DNA of 64,000 bases, from positions 1-64,000 of the forward strand of contig JAFKFG010000009.1 in NCBI GenBank assembly GCA_017307355.1, in the 5' to 3' direction. The stretch comes from Alphaproteobacteria bacterium. Lineage in GTDB: Bacteria > Pseudomonadota > Alphaproteobacteria > Micropepsales > Micropepsaceae. A program made the translations under genes and the position numbers. Every line of letters begins with the position of its first letter. The first letter of the stretch is position 1. The notes below the pieces were generated by a model. That model searched no databases. It saw only the letters and a list, made by a program, of their open reading frames with translations, and was not told the origin of the DNA. Below, in pieces: positions 36,092-44,101 of this stretch.

Positions 36092-37348
36092 TCACTCGGC
36101 AGCGGCCGCGGCGGTGTCGCCGAGCACGGATTGGGCAATGGAGGCGGGAAGCTTCTTCGGGGTCTCGATCAGACCGATGATCGGCATCAGGATCCAGAAG
36201 AAGAGGAAGTAGTAGAGCGTCGCCAGACGCGCCACCCACAGAAGCGGAATGCCCGCCACCGTGGCGTCGACGCTCTGGGCGCCGCAATAGCCCAGGATCA
36301 CGCAAGCCACCGCGAAGGCCCAGAAGAATTGCTTCATCAGGGGACGGAAGCGGCAGGAGCGCACGCGGCTGGTGTCCAGCCAGGGCAGGAAGAACAGGGT
36401 GACGATGGCGCCGCCCATCACGATCACGCCCATCAGCTTGTTCGGGATCGAGCGGAGCATCGCGTAGAAGGGCAAGAGGTACCATTCCGGCACGATGTCC
36501 GGCGGGGTCACCAGCGGGTTGGCCTGCTGGTAATTGTCCGGATTGCCGAAGAAGTTGGGCGCATAGAAGACGAACGTCGCGAACACCACCACGAACAGGC
36601 ACAGATAGAAGGCGTCCTTCACCGTGTAATAGGGGTGGAAGGGCACCGTGTCCTGCGGGCTCTTCACGTCGATGCCCAGCGGGTTGTTGTTGCCCGGAAC
36701 ATGCAGCGCCCAGATGTGCAGACCGACCACGCCCGCGATGATGAAGGGCAAGAGGTAGTGCAGCGAGAAGAAGCGGTTGAGCGTCGCATCGCCGACCGCG
36801 AAGTCGCCCCACAGCCAGGTGGCGATGTGAGAGCCGACCACGGGGATGGCGCTGAACAGGTTGGTGATGACGGTGGCGCCCCAGAAGGACATTTGGCCCC
36901 AGGGCAGCACATAGCCGAAGAAGGCCGTGGCCATCATCAGGAGATAGATCAGGACGCCGATGATCCAGATCAGTTCGCGCGGGGCCTTGTACGAGCCATA
37001 ATAGAGGCCGCGGAACATATGGATATAGACGGCGAGGAAGAACATCGACGCGCCGTTGGAGTGGATATAGCGGATCAGCCAACCGTAATTGACGTCGCGC
37101 ATGATCGCTTCGACCGAGTCGAAGGCCAGGCCCGCATTCGCCACATAATGCATGGCGAGCACGATGCCGGTGAGGATCTGCACGCCGAGGCAGAAAGTGA
37201 GGATGCCGCCGAAGGTGTACCAGATGTTCAGGTTCCGGGGCGTGGGGAAGGTCTGCATGGTGTCATGCATCAACCGCGGCAGCGGCAGACGCTGATCAAT
37301 CCACTTTTCGAAACCAGACTTGGGCGTATAGGTCGATGGACCGGACAT
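36092..37348 (-). CDS. petB: cytochrome b of the bc1 complex
   Basis: The 418-residue membrane subunit carries hemes bL and bH and both quinone sites. It has [20 protein letters not shown] and [20 protein letters not shown] with the four heme histidines, the Qo motif [20 protein letters not shown] (PEWY), and [17 protein letters not shown]. It lies 12 bases downstream of the Rieske gene. Eight membrane helices are expected. Confidence 0.97.
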   Translation of the reverse strand: MSGPSTYTPKSGFEKWIDQRLPLPRLMHDTMQTFPTPRNLNIWYTFGGILTFCLGVQILTGIVLAMHYVANAGLAFDSVEAIMRDVNYGWLIRYIHSNGASMFFLAVYIHMFRGLYYGSYKAPRELIWIIGVLIYLLMMATAFFGYVLPWGQMSFWGATVITNLFSAIPVVGSHIATWLWGDFAVGDATLNRFFSLHYLLPFIIAGVVGLHIWALHVPGNNNPLGIDVKSPQDTVPFHPYYTVKDAFYLCLFVVVFATFVFYAPNFFGNPDNYQQANPLVTPPDIVPEWYLLPFYAMLRSIPNKLMGVIVMGGAIVTLFFLPWLDTSRVRSCRFRPLMKQFFWAFAVACVILGYCGAQSVDATVAGIPLLWVARLATLYYFLFFWILMPIIGLIETPKKLPASIAQSVLGDTAAAAAE

Positions 37349-37360
37349 TCTTTATGCTCC

Positions 37361-37897
37361 TCAACCGACCTTGACGCGGGTGTCTGTCAGAAATGCGTAG
37401 GGGGGAACTGCCAGATTCTCCGGCGCGGGCCCTTTGCGGATACGGCCGGAGGTATCGTACTGCGAACCGTGGCAGTGGCAGAGCCAGCCGCCGTAATCGC
37501 CTTCGAAACCGGTGGGGGTGCAGCCCAGATGGGTGCAGACGCCGATCAGGACCAGCCATTCCGGCTTGATCACGCGATCTTCGTCGGCGGCCGAGGCGCT
37601 GTCGGGCTTGTTGGCGTTGCGCGCCAAAGGATCGGGAAGGGTCGCCACATCGACTTTCTTCGCCGAGTCGATTTCAGCGGGGGTGCGGTGACGGATGAAG
37701 AGCGGATGGCCGCGCCATTTCACCACGATCTGCTGACCGGCCGCGACCGGGGCCAGATCGACTTCCACGGTGGAAAGCGCCAGCGCGGCGGCGGAAGGGT
37801 TCATCTGATCGATGAAGGGCCAGGCGGCGGCGGCGGCGCCGACGGCAGCCATGGCGCCCGATGCCACGTAGAGAAAATCTCGGCGTGTTCCATCCAT
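37361..37897 (-). CDS. petA: ubiquinol-cytochrome c reductase Rieske iron-sulfur subunit
   Basis: The Rieske subunit moves electrons from ubiquinol to cytochrome c1. The 178-residue protein has a twin-arginine start (TRRDFLYVASGAMAAVGAAA) that also serves as its anchor, cluster box 1 CTHLGC (Cys121, His123) and box 2 CHCHGS (Cys140, His143), plus the FEGDYGGWL and GPAPENLAVPPY segments. Box 2 has His where many bc1 Rieske proteins have Pro (CPCHG); the cluster ligands and disulfide cysteines are intact. ATG 37897 is used; in-frame GTG codons lie up to 37921. Confidence 0.95.
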   Translation of the reverse strand: MDGTRRDFLYVASGAMAAVGAAAAAWPFIDQMNPSAAALALSTVEVDLAPVAAGQQIVVKWRGHPLFIRHRTPAEIDSAKKVDVATLPDPLARNANKPDSASAADEDRVIKPEWLVLIGVCTHLGCTPTGFEGDYGGWLCHCHGSQYDTSGRIRKGPAPENLAVPPYAFLTDTRVKVG

Positions 37898-38116
37898 TGT
37901 CGTTGCTGTCACCGGGATCACCTTCTTTAAAAGCAGTCAGAGACTGGCGTAAGGAAAACTGTCGTGGCGGGAATGCAAGCCCCGGCCCACGGAATAGCCC
38001 GAAACTCGTCCGTTGGCGCGGTAAAATAGAGAGTCGAATTTCGAGGGTCTTGCGGCACGATGCCGCAGAAAATGCCTTATCCGCCCGTATCTTGGGCCCT
38101 TCTCGGGGAGACAATT

Positions 38117-38575
38117 TTGCGCCTGGCGCTCTACCAGCCTGACATTCCACAGAATGCCGGTTCGCTGATGCGGCTCTGCGCCTGTCTGGGAGTGGCGATG
38201 GACGTTATCGAGCCCTGTGGATTTCTGCTCACGGACCGCAATTTCCGGCGGGCGGGCATGGATTACCGGGCCGGAACCGACCTCACCCGGCACGAATCCT
38301 GGGAGGCCTTCCGGGCCAGGGCCCCCGGCCGGCTCCTGCTCCTCACCACCCGGGCGGCCCGGCCCTATGCCGATTTCGCCTTCCGGCCGTCCGATACCCT
38401 GATTCTGGGCCGGGAAAGCGCCGGGGTGCCCGAAAGCGTCCATCAGGCCGCCGACGAGCGCCTCCTGATCCCCATGCGGCCGGGGATGCGCTCGATCAAT
38501 GTGGCGCAGGCGGCGGCCATGGTCTTGGGCGAAGGCTTACGTCAGACTGGCGCCTTTCCAGGGGCAAGCACGTGA
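38117..38575 (+). CDS. trmL: tRNA (cytidine(34)-2'-O)-methyltransferase
   Basis: TrmL 2'-O-methylates the wobble base of tRNA-Leu isoacceptors. The 152-residue SPOUT (trefoil knot) protein has LALYQPDIPQNAGSLMRLCA, LTDRNFRRAGMDY, DTLILGRESAGVPESVH and the knot MRSINVAQAAAMVLGEGLRQ. The start is TTG 38117, favoured by GGGGAG 6 bases upstream and by length (E. coli TrmL is 157 residues); no ATG lies nearby. It is divergent from petABC and overlaps the TerC-family gene. Confidence 0.94.
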   Translation: MRLALYQPDIPQNAGSLMRLCACLGVAMDVIEPCGFLLTDRNFRRAGMDYRAGTDLTRHESWEAFRARAPGRLLLLTTRAARPYADFAFRPSDTLILGRESAGVPESVHQAADERLLIPMRPGMRSINVAQAAAMVLGEGLRQTGAFPGAST

Positions 38576-39177
38576 TTCATTTCACCTTATTCGACCAGGG
38601 CGGCCTTTTCGCACTCGCCCAGGTGCTGATGATCGACGTGGTGCTGGCCGGCGACAATGCCGTGGTGATCGGCCTGGCCGCCGCCCGGGTGCCGCCCCAG
38701 CTGCGGCGCAAGGTGATTCTGTTCGGCCTGGCCGCCGCCGTGCTCCTCCGGGTGGCGATGGCCTTGGTCGCCGTGCGGCTGATGCAGATCATCGGCCTGA
38801 CCCTGGCGGGCGGCATTCTTCTTTTATGGGTGAGCTGGCGCTTCTGGCGCGACATTTCCGGCAGCCATGCCAAGGACCATGCCGAAATCGACCCCAACGC
38901 CTCGCTGCGCCGCGCCATCATGCAGATCACGCTGGCCGACGTCTCGATGTCGCTGGACAATGTGCTGGCGGTGGCGGGGGCGGCCCGCGACCATCTGGAT
39001 GTGTTGGTGATCGGATTGCTGATGTCGGTGGCGCTGATGGGCGCGGCCGCCAATCTGATCGCCCGCCTGCTCGAGCGCTATCGCTGGATCAGCTATGTGG
39101 GCCTGGCGATCGTGATCTATGTCGCCATCTCGATGATCTGGTCGGGCAGCCAGGACGTGCTCAAAGTCATGACCTGA
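38572..39177 (+). CDS. TerC family (YjbE-like) integral membrane protein
   Basis: A 201-residue protein with about six or seven membrane helices. It has the two acidic intramembrane motifs of the TerC/LysE-related superfamily: VVLAGDNAVVIGLAAA and VSMSLDNVLAVAGAA. Family members are implicated in metal (Mn2+ or Ca2+) export and in metalation of secreted enzymes. The start is GTG 38572, overlapping the trmL TGA. A symmetric hairpin follows directly after its stop codon. Confidence 0.9.
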   Translation: MIHFTLFDQGGLFALAQVLMIDVVLAGDNAVVIGLAAARVPPQLRRKVILFGLAAAVLLRVAMALVAVRLMQIIGLTLAGGILLLWVSWRFWRDISGSHAKDHAEIDPNASLRRAIMQITLADVSMSLDNVLAVAGAARDHLDVLVIGLLMSVALMGAAANLIARLLERYRWISYVGLAIVIYVAISMIWSGSQDVLKVMT

Positions 39178-39207
39178 CGATCTCAGGGCTTTTACGCCCT
39201 GAGATCG
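39178..39207. terminator. bidirectional hairpin terminator between terC-like and flp genes
   Basis: CGATCTCAGGGC (39178-39189) pairs perfectly with GCCCTGAGATCG (39196-39207) around a TTTTAC loop. It starts at the last base of the gap-free junction with the TerC stop codon and lies 26 bases beyond the flp stop codon on the other strand. Confidence 0.8.
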
Positions 39208-39232
39208 CAACCTATCCGTAAATGCGCCCGCC

Positions 39233-39397
39233 TCAGTTCAGCGAGCCCGCAACCGATCCGAATTTGGTGTTGAGGCTGGTCCCCACGGTCGTCAGCACCG
39301 TGATGAGGACAACGGCGATCAGGGCGGCGATCAGACCATATTCGATGGCGGTCGCGCCCGAATCGTCCAGGATGAATTTCTTGAAATAAGCAGTCAT
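39233..39397 (-). CDS. Flp/Fap-type pilin
   Basis: A 54-residue type IVb prepilin. The N-terminus MTAYFKKFILDDSGATAIEY shows the short charged leader, the prepilin peptidase site Gly14-Ala15, and the Glu-Tyr pair at mature positions 5-6. A single hydrophobic helix follows (GLIAALIAVVLITVL), then a short polar tail. Such pilins form Tad-system pili for surface attachment. No tad or cpa assembly genes are adjacent, so it is an orphan copy. ATG 39397 has GGGAAGG about 5 bases upstream. Confidence 0.9.
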   Translation of the reverse strand: MTAYFKKFILDDSGATAIEYGLIAALIAVVLITVLTTVGTSLNTKFGSVAGSLN

Positions 39398-39413
39398 GAA
39401 GCCTTCCCCAGTA

Positions 39414-39441
39414 AAAATAATGCCGATCTTTTAGCAGCCAA
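39414..39441 (-). promoter_or_regulatory. putative promoter of the Flp pilin gene
   Basis: On the minus strand TTGGCT (39436-39441) and TATTTT (39414-39419) are spaced 16 bases and lie about 17 bases from the pilin ATG, with the ribosome binding site between. The region 39398-39585 is conspicuously A/T-rich for this genome. Read by eye only. Confidence 0.4.
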
Positions 39442-39585
39442 GCCCTAAGGAAGACCGAAAGGCCGGCGGTATTTTTAATCAATTCCTTGGAAGGAAGCGC
39501 CCCCGCTTTGTTTGCGATGATTTCGCAAAAGAGAAAAAACCCAACCGCAAGCGCAGGATATGGATGGCGGCGTGGAAAAACGAAT

Positions 39586-40536
39586 TTAAGCGATACGCAA
39601 CAGCAATGCCGTGGCGTCGTCGCTTTTCTTAAACCGCGGAAAGGTTTCACCCAGCGGGTCCGCGTCTTCGATCTCGCGCAATTGCCTGCCCAATGCAGCA
39701 AGCCCTTTGTCTTTCGCCCCCGCGATCAGTCCTTGCATGTCATATGCGCCATAGTCGCTGACCAGGGCGAGGAAGCCATCGCTCGCGATCAGCACGGTTG
39801 CGCCGGCCTGCAAGGACATCATGTGCCGCGAGGCATGCCCGGCGGCGCGCGCATCCGGCGAGAACAGCCAATTGCGGCCGCTGTTGATGCGATTGCGCGC
39901 GGCGCGCAGCAAAGGCTCGATCTGAGGCCGGTTGATGCCGGAGGCCGCGGACATGCCCGCCATCTGCGCCACCATCCTTGCCCGCGCCGCTTCGGCCTCG
40001 CGCTTCTCCAACGTCTCGCCGACCGCTTCGATCTTTCCATTCTGTTCGACGATCGCGGCGCAATCCCCAAACCATAAAAACTGAACTTCTTGCCCCCTCT
40101 GCCCTTCGCTGGCTCGAGAGCCAGCTACGGGGCTCGGTTCGCTTGGGCGCGAACCTCGATCCCCCGCCAGCGTGCTGCGCACGCGCGGGGGCGAAAGGTC
40201 ACGACCAAGGCTCACCAACATCATTGACGCACAAGGCGTCTGCCACTTCTCGCGGATCGGTTCGCGGGTCAGGCCGGCAAAACTTTTCTCCGCATCGGCC
40301 AGGGCATGCCTCAACGCGTCTTGCGGCGCATCGCCATCCGTCAGATGCGCGGCGAGCCGGCGGGCGCCGAACTGGGCGATCCAGGCAGCATCGCTGGTAC
40401 CAGGCAGCAGCGACGGGCCCAGCGGCGTCGCGCCATCCAGCACCAGGGCGGCACGATCCAGATGCGCCAAGGCATCCTCGTTCGGCTTGGCGGGATCGCC
40501 CGGCAAGGACAGCTGATCCAGCAATGTCAGGCTCAT
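39586..40536 (-). CDS. PP2C-type protein phosphatase with an in-frame palindromic insertion
   Basis: A 316-residue PPM/PP2C-fold phosphatase. Metal-site text is visible: KPNEDALAHL, ALVLDGATPLG, the ASMMLVSL strand, FLWFGDCAA, TVLIASDGFLALVSDYGAYD and the final KSDDATALLLRIA. Between strands MMLVSLG and FLWFGDC are about 41 extra residues rich in Arg, Ser, Gly and Pro (residues 112-152), encoded by a palindromic repeat. In a normal PP2C fold this is a short hairpin turn, so the insert may loop out harmlessly. Last gene of the DUF1285-nudL-cca-PP2C operon, overlapping cca by 4 bases. Substrates unknown. Confidence 0.82.
   Translation of the reverse strand: MSLTLLDQLSLPGDPAKPNEDALAHLDRAALVLDGATPLGPSLLPGTSDAAWIAQFGARRLAAHLTDGDAPQDALRHALADAEKSFAGLTREPIREKWQTPCASMMLVSLGRDLSPPRVRSTLAGDRGSRPSEPSPVAGSRASEGQRGQEVQFLWFGDCAAIVEQNGKIEAVGETLEKREAEAARARMVAQMAGMSAASGINRPQIEPLLRAARNRINSGRNWLFSPDARAAGHASRHMMSLQAGATVLIASDGFLALVSDYGAYDMQGLIAGAKDKGLAALGRQLREIEDADPLGETFPRFKKSDDATALLLRIA
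40081..40203. repeat. palindromic element inserted in frame within the PP2C gene
   Basis: The block contains a hairpin CCCCCGCCA-GCGTGC-TGC-GCACGC-GCGGGGG (40162-40192 region), a TGGCTCGAGAGCCA palindrome near 40109 and a TTCGCTTGGGCGCGAA inverted pair. The outer stem text matches the intergenic hairpin at 1478-1512, while the inner stem differs but remains paired. Length is a multiple of three and no stop codon arises in the gene's frame. Confidence 0.75.
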
Positions 40537-41753
40537 GGGGCGATCACGCTTTTCAACTTTTCCATCAGCGCCGCTTCGTCGGGCAGGAAATCCTCGTCCA
40601 TCCACCAGGCTTCCACGGCCGCCAGCACCCGTCCCACGTCAGGGCCTTCCGGCACGCCCGCCGCCATCGCTTCGCGCCCGGTCAAGGGAAAACGCGGGCG
40701 TTCCCAGCTTGCGGCGATGGACAGCAGCATCCGCCATTGGATCGCGCCCGCACCGCGCGGGCTTGCCGCCCAGCGGAGCAGCACCAGATCGCGAAACCGC
40801 GCGGCACCGATGCGATAAAGCAGCCGGTGCACGTCCGCCGCCGACAGATGGGCGGCAATCTTTTCCCGCGACGCGGCCAGCCCTTCCAGCCGCGCCCGCT
40901 CGGCACCGGACAGTTTCAAGCGCTCGCCCACCGCCTTCGCCACATCCGCATCGTCCGGCAGCAGCGCCGCCAGACGCAGGATCGCGTCCGGCGCGAATTG
41001 ATTTTCCGCTTCGATCAGCACCAGATTTTCCAGGCGCGGCAATTGCAGCGCATGGGGCAGCAATTCCGGCAACACGCCGGATGCCGCCATCAGCCGGAGC
41101 GCGCGCACCGGATTGGGGCATTCCAGAAGCCGCAGCATTTCCTTGGCGACGCGTTCGCCCGACAAGTGCGCCAGCCCGGACTTGGCGGCGGCGGCGGCAT
41201 GCAATGCGTCCGCGTCCAGATCGCCCTTGCCGTACCAGGCGTAAAAGCGGAACAGGCGCAGGATGCGCAAATAATCTTCCCGGATGCGCGTGGCCGCATC
41301 GCCGACAAAGCGGACCCGGCCCGCGATCAGGTCTTCCACCCCGCCATGGTAATCGAAGATCTCGCCATCGATGCTGGCGTAGAGCGCGTTCATGGTGAAA
41401 TCCCGGCGCGCGGAATCCTCCAGCCAGTCGTCGGTATATTCCACCACGGCATGACGGCCGTCGGTTTCCACATCGTGCCTGAGACTGGTGACTTCGAACG
41501 GCCGTCCGTTCAGGATCGCGGTGATCGTTCCGTGCGCCAATCCGGTCGGCAGCGCCTTGATCCCCGCATTCTGCAGCCGCTGCAAAATTTCCTCCGGCGG
41601 CATGGGCACGGCGATATCGATATCGCTCACCGGCCAGCCCGCCAGCGCGTTGCGCACCGCGCCGCCGACAAAACGCCCATCCCCCAACGCGGCCAGAAGC
41701 TTTCGCGCTTCCGGCATTACCATCCAGGCATGCTTGGCGGGATCCAGCCTCAT
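40533..41753 (-). CDS. cca: CCA tRNA nucleotidyltransferase/poly(A) polymerase family protein
   Basis: A 406-residue class II nucleotidyltransferase that adds or repairs the tRNA 3' CCA end. Visible motifs are FVGGAVRNALAG, the metal-binding VSDIDIAVPM, EYTDDWLEDSARRDFTMNAL, and the R-E-D helix region RIREDYLRILRLFRFYAWYG. The C-terminal half is the helical tRNA-binding body. It overlaps nudL upstream and the PP2C gene downstream by 4 bases each. The tRNA-Met gene in this window already encodes its CCA. Confidence 0.94.
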   Translation of the reverse strand: MRLDPAKHAWMVMPEARKLLAALGDGRFVGGAVRNALAGWPVSDIDIAVPMPPEEILQRLQNAGIKALPTGLAHGTITAILNGRPFEVTSLRHDVETDGRHAVVEYTDDWLEDSARRDFTMNALYASIDGEIFDYHGGVEDLIAGRVRFVGDAATRIREDYLRILRLFRFYAWYGKGDLDADALHAAAAAKSGLAHLSGERVAKEMLRLLECPNPVRALRLMAASGVLPELLPHALQLPRLENLVLIEAENQFAPDAILRLAALLPDDADVAKAVGERLKLSGAERARLEGLAASREKIAAHLSAADVHRLLYRIGAARFRDLVLLRWAASPRGAGAIQWRMLLSIAASWERPRFPLTGREAMAAGVPEGPDVGRVLAAVEAWWMDEDFLPDEAALMEKLKSVIAP

Positions 41754-42391
41754 CGCGCCCCGCCTTCGCCCGTCAGGCGGGCGGCGAAATCCACCAGGAT
41801 CGCCGCGGTCGCGCCCCAGATGGTGCGGCCCTCCGGCGAGAAGACGTAAAAGCTGCGCTCGCGCCCGCCCCAGATGCGCGTTTCCAGCCGCCGGTTGGCC
41901 GGATCAAGAAAATAAGCCAGCGGCGCTTCGAAGGCTTCGGCGACTTCGTCGGGATTGGGCGTCAAAGTAAAACCATCCCCCAACACGCCCACCACCGGCG
42001 AGATGTCATAGCCGGTGCCGGTGCGATAGCGGGGCAGATACCCCGCGACACTGACAAAGGCGGGTTCGATGCCCGTTTCTTCCATGGTTTCGCGCAGCGC
42101 GGTCTCGACCGGCGACAGATCGGACGCTTCGCTGCGGCCGCCGGGAAAACTCACCTGCCCGCTATGGCGCGCCAGATGCGCGGTGCGCTGGGTGAAGAGA
42201 ATGCTGGGCTCGGGCCGCATGATCACCGGCAACAGCACCGCGGCCTCGGTCGCGGCGGTCTGGGTGGGCGGGCGCAATTCGGGATGCAGGTCGTAATCGT
42301 CATGGCCGATATGATCGGGCGGCGCGGCCAGCAGCACGCCGCGCAACGCGGCGAGCGGATCGTCCCTCAGGCGCGCCAGCACATCCCTCAC
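41750..42391 (-). CDS. nudL: CoA pyrophosphatase, NUDIX family
   Basis: A 213-residue NUDIX hydrolase of the CoA diphosphatase (YeaB/NudL) subfamily, cleaving CoA and its derivatives to 4'-phosphopantetheine and ADP. The subfamily signature ILFTQRTAHLARHSGQVSFP-G-G precedes a complete NUDIX box (PVETALRETMEETGIEP). It is fourfold-overlapped with its neighbours in the operon, indicating tight translational coupling. Confidence 0.93.
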   Translation of the reverse strand: MRDVLARLRDDPLAALRGVLLAAPPDHIGHDDYDLHPELRPPTQTAATEAAVLLPVIMRPEPSILFTQRTAHLARHSGQVSFPGGRSEASDLSPVETALRETMEETGIEPAFVSVAGYLPRYRTGTGYDISPVVGVLGDGFTLTPNPDEVAEAFEAPLAYFLDPANRRLETRIWGGRERSFYVFSPEGRTIWGATAAILVDFAARLTGEGGAR

Positions 42392-42960
42392 GGCGCCGCG
42401 CCCATCACGAAGAAACTCCTATCGCTCCACACGCCCAGATCCTTGCCCCGCATGACGGCGCGCTCGACCAGCTGATAATAGACCGGCCGCGCCACTTTTG
42501 CTTCCAGCCCGCGGCGCACATGCAGATAAGGCACGGGCGCGCCGCTGCGCAGGTCGGGCGCGAATCGCAATCCGTGATTCGGGCCCGCCGTCACATCGTC
42601 ACCCACATTGGTGGTGAATGTCAGGCACTGGGTTTCGCCTTCGCCCGATGGGGTCATCGCCACCGCCACGAAGGGCGCATCCTCGACCGTGATCGAGAGT
42701 TTCTCCGCCGGTGTCACCAGCATGAAACCCTCGTCATCTTTGCGCAGGATGGTCGAGAACAGCCGCACCAGGGCCGGACGCCGGATCGGCTCGCCCTGAT
42801 GAAACCAACTTCCGTCCCGGGTGATCCTGATCCCGCTGTCGCCGCAATAGTCGGGATTCCAGCGCTCCACCGGCGGCAACCCGGCATGGCTCCGGGCAGC
42901 CGTCTCCAGTCCGGCAAGGCCCGGGCCCGGGACAGGGCCGGAAGATGGGTCGCGCGTCAT
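42388..42960 (-). CDS. DUF1285 domain-containing protein
   Basis: A 190-residue protein of the DUF1285 family, beta-rich and of unknown function. Diagnostic segments are VERWNPDYCGDSGIRITRDG, SWFHQGEPIRRPALVRLFST, ILRKDDEGFMLVTPAEK and the C-terminal ARPVYYQLVERAV. ATG 42960 is used; ATG 42984 is in frame but coincides with a TATAAT sequence that may be the operon's -10 box. First gene of the four-gene minus-strand operon and divergent from moxR. Confidence 0.9.
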   Translation of the reverse strand: MTRDPSSGPVPGPGLAGLETAARSHAGLPPVERWNPDYCGDSGIRITRDGSWFHQGEPIRRPALVRLFSTILRKDDEGFMLVTPAEKLSITVEDAPFVAVAMTPSGEGETQCLTFTTNVGDDVTAGPNHGLRFAPDLRSGAPVPYLHVRRGLEAKVARPVYYQLVERAVMRGKDLGVWSDRSFFVMGAAP

Positions 42961-43089
42961 GGCCGATTTATGCCGCTTCCGCATTATAAGTGAAGTGCGC
43001 AGGGGGTTTTGGCAGTTGCCACGGCTGGCTGAGGGTGCAGAATGCCAGTTCCCCGGCAGCTGACGGCAAGAAAACGTGAGAAAGCCCGC

Positions 43090-44091
43090 ATGATCCAGGA
43101 CGCCGAGACCCTAAGCGGACACGATGCCCCGGCCCGGCTGGACGCCGCGGCCCAGACATTCGCGGCAGCGAAAAAGCGTCTCGGACAAGTGATCTTCGGT
43201 CAGGACGATGTGATCGAGCAATCGCTGGTCACGCTCCTGGCGGGCGGCCATGGGCTCCTGATCGGCGTGCCGGGCCTGGCCAAGACCAAATTGGTGGAAA
43301 CCCTGGCCATCGTGCTGGGACTGGACACCAGCCGCATCCAGTTCACCCCCGACCTGATGCCCACCGACATCACCGGTTCCGAAGTGATGGAGGAAAGCGC
43401 CTCCGGCAGCCGCGCCTTCCGCTTCATCCAGGGTCCCGTCTTCACCCAGCTTTTGATGGCGGACGAGATCAACCGCGCCTCGCCCCGTACCCAATCGGCC
43501 CTGCTCCAGGCGATGCAGGAAAAGCATGTCACCGTGGCGGGCGCGCGCTACGACCTGCCTCGCCTGTTTCATGTGCTGGCGACCCAGAATCCCCTGGAGC
43601 AGGAAGGCACTTATGCCCTGCCCGAAGCCCAGCTCGACCGTTTCCTGCTGCAGATCGATGTCGGCTATCCCGATCTGGAATCCGAGCGCCGCATGCTGCT
43701 CGCCACCACCATGGGCGAGGAAGCGCGTGCCAGCCGGGTCTGCGGGCCCGACGATCTGATCGCGGCCCAGGCGCTGGTGCGGCGCATGCCGGTGGGCGAG
43801 AAAGTGATGGAGTCGATCCTCAAGCTGGTGCGCGCGGCGCGCCCCGATTCCGATCATGACGAGACGCGCGGCCTGATCGCCTGGGGCCCCGGCCCGCGCG
43901 CCAGTCAGGCTTTCATGCTGGCGGCGCGCGCGCGCGCGTTGCTGGACGGCCGGCTGACGCCTTCCACCGACGATATCGTGGCGTTGGCGGGACCGGTCTT
44001 GCGTCATCGCATGGCACTCAGCTTCTCCGCGCGCGCGGAAGGCGCCACCACGGCGCAGGTGATCGAAAAGCTTTGCAACGCACTGCTTTGA
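43090..44091 (+). CDS. MoxR-family AAA+ ATPase
   Basis: A 333-residue AAA+ chaperone-like ATPase. It has Walker A GVPGLAKTKLVET, Walker B LLMADEINRASPRTQSALLQ, sensor text VLATQNPLEQEGTYALPEAQ, and LDRFLLQIDVGYP. MoxR proteins act with vWA-domain proteins in assembling or activating enzyme complexes and envelope functions. It leads a four-gene operon with DUF58, DUF4159 and vWA-like membrane proteins, which is its likely working context. Confidence 0.94.
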   Translation: MIQDAETLSGHDAPARLDAAAQTFAAAKKRLGQVIFGQDDVIEQSLVTLLAGGHGLLIGVPGLAKTKLVETLAIVLGLDTSRIQFTPDLMPTDITGSEVMEESASGSRAFRFIQGPVFTQLLMADEINRASPRTQSALLQAMQEKHVTVAGARYDLPRLFHVLATQNPLEQEGTYALPEAQLDRFLLQIDVGYPDLESERRMLLATTMGEEARASRVCGPDDLIAAQALVRRMPVGEKVMESILKLVRAARPDSDHDETRGLIAWGPGPRASQAFMLAARARALLDGRLTPSTDDIVALAGPVLRHRMALSFSARAEGATTAQVIEKLCNALL

Positions 44092-44101
44092 GGATTCTTG
44101 A

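Noticed and set aside
35274-37082. A 602-codon frame that would fuse unknown sequence to cytochrome c1
   Set aside because: The first 333 codons are an out-of-frame reading of cytochrome b. The real cytochrome c1 starts at 36083 with a signal peptide.
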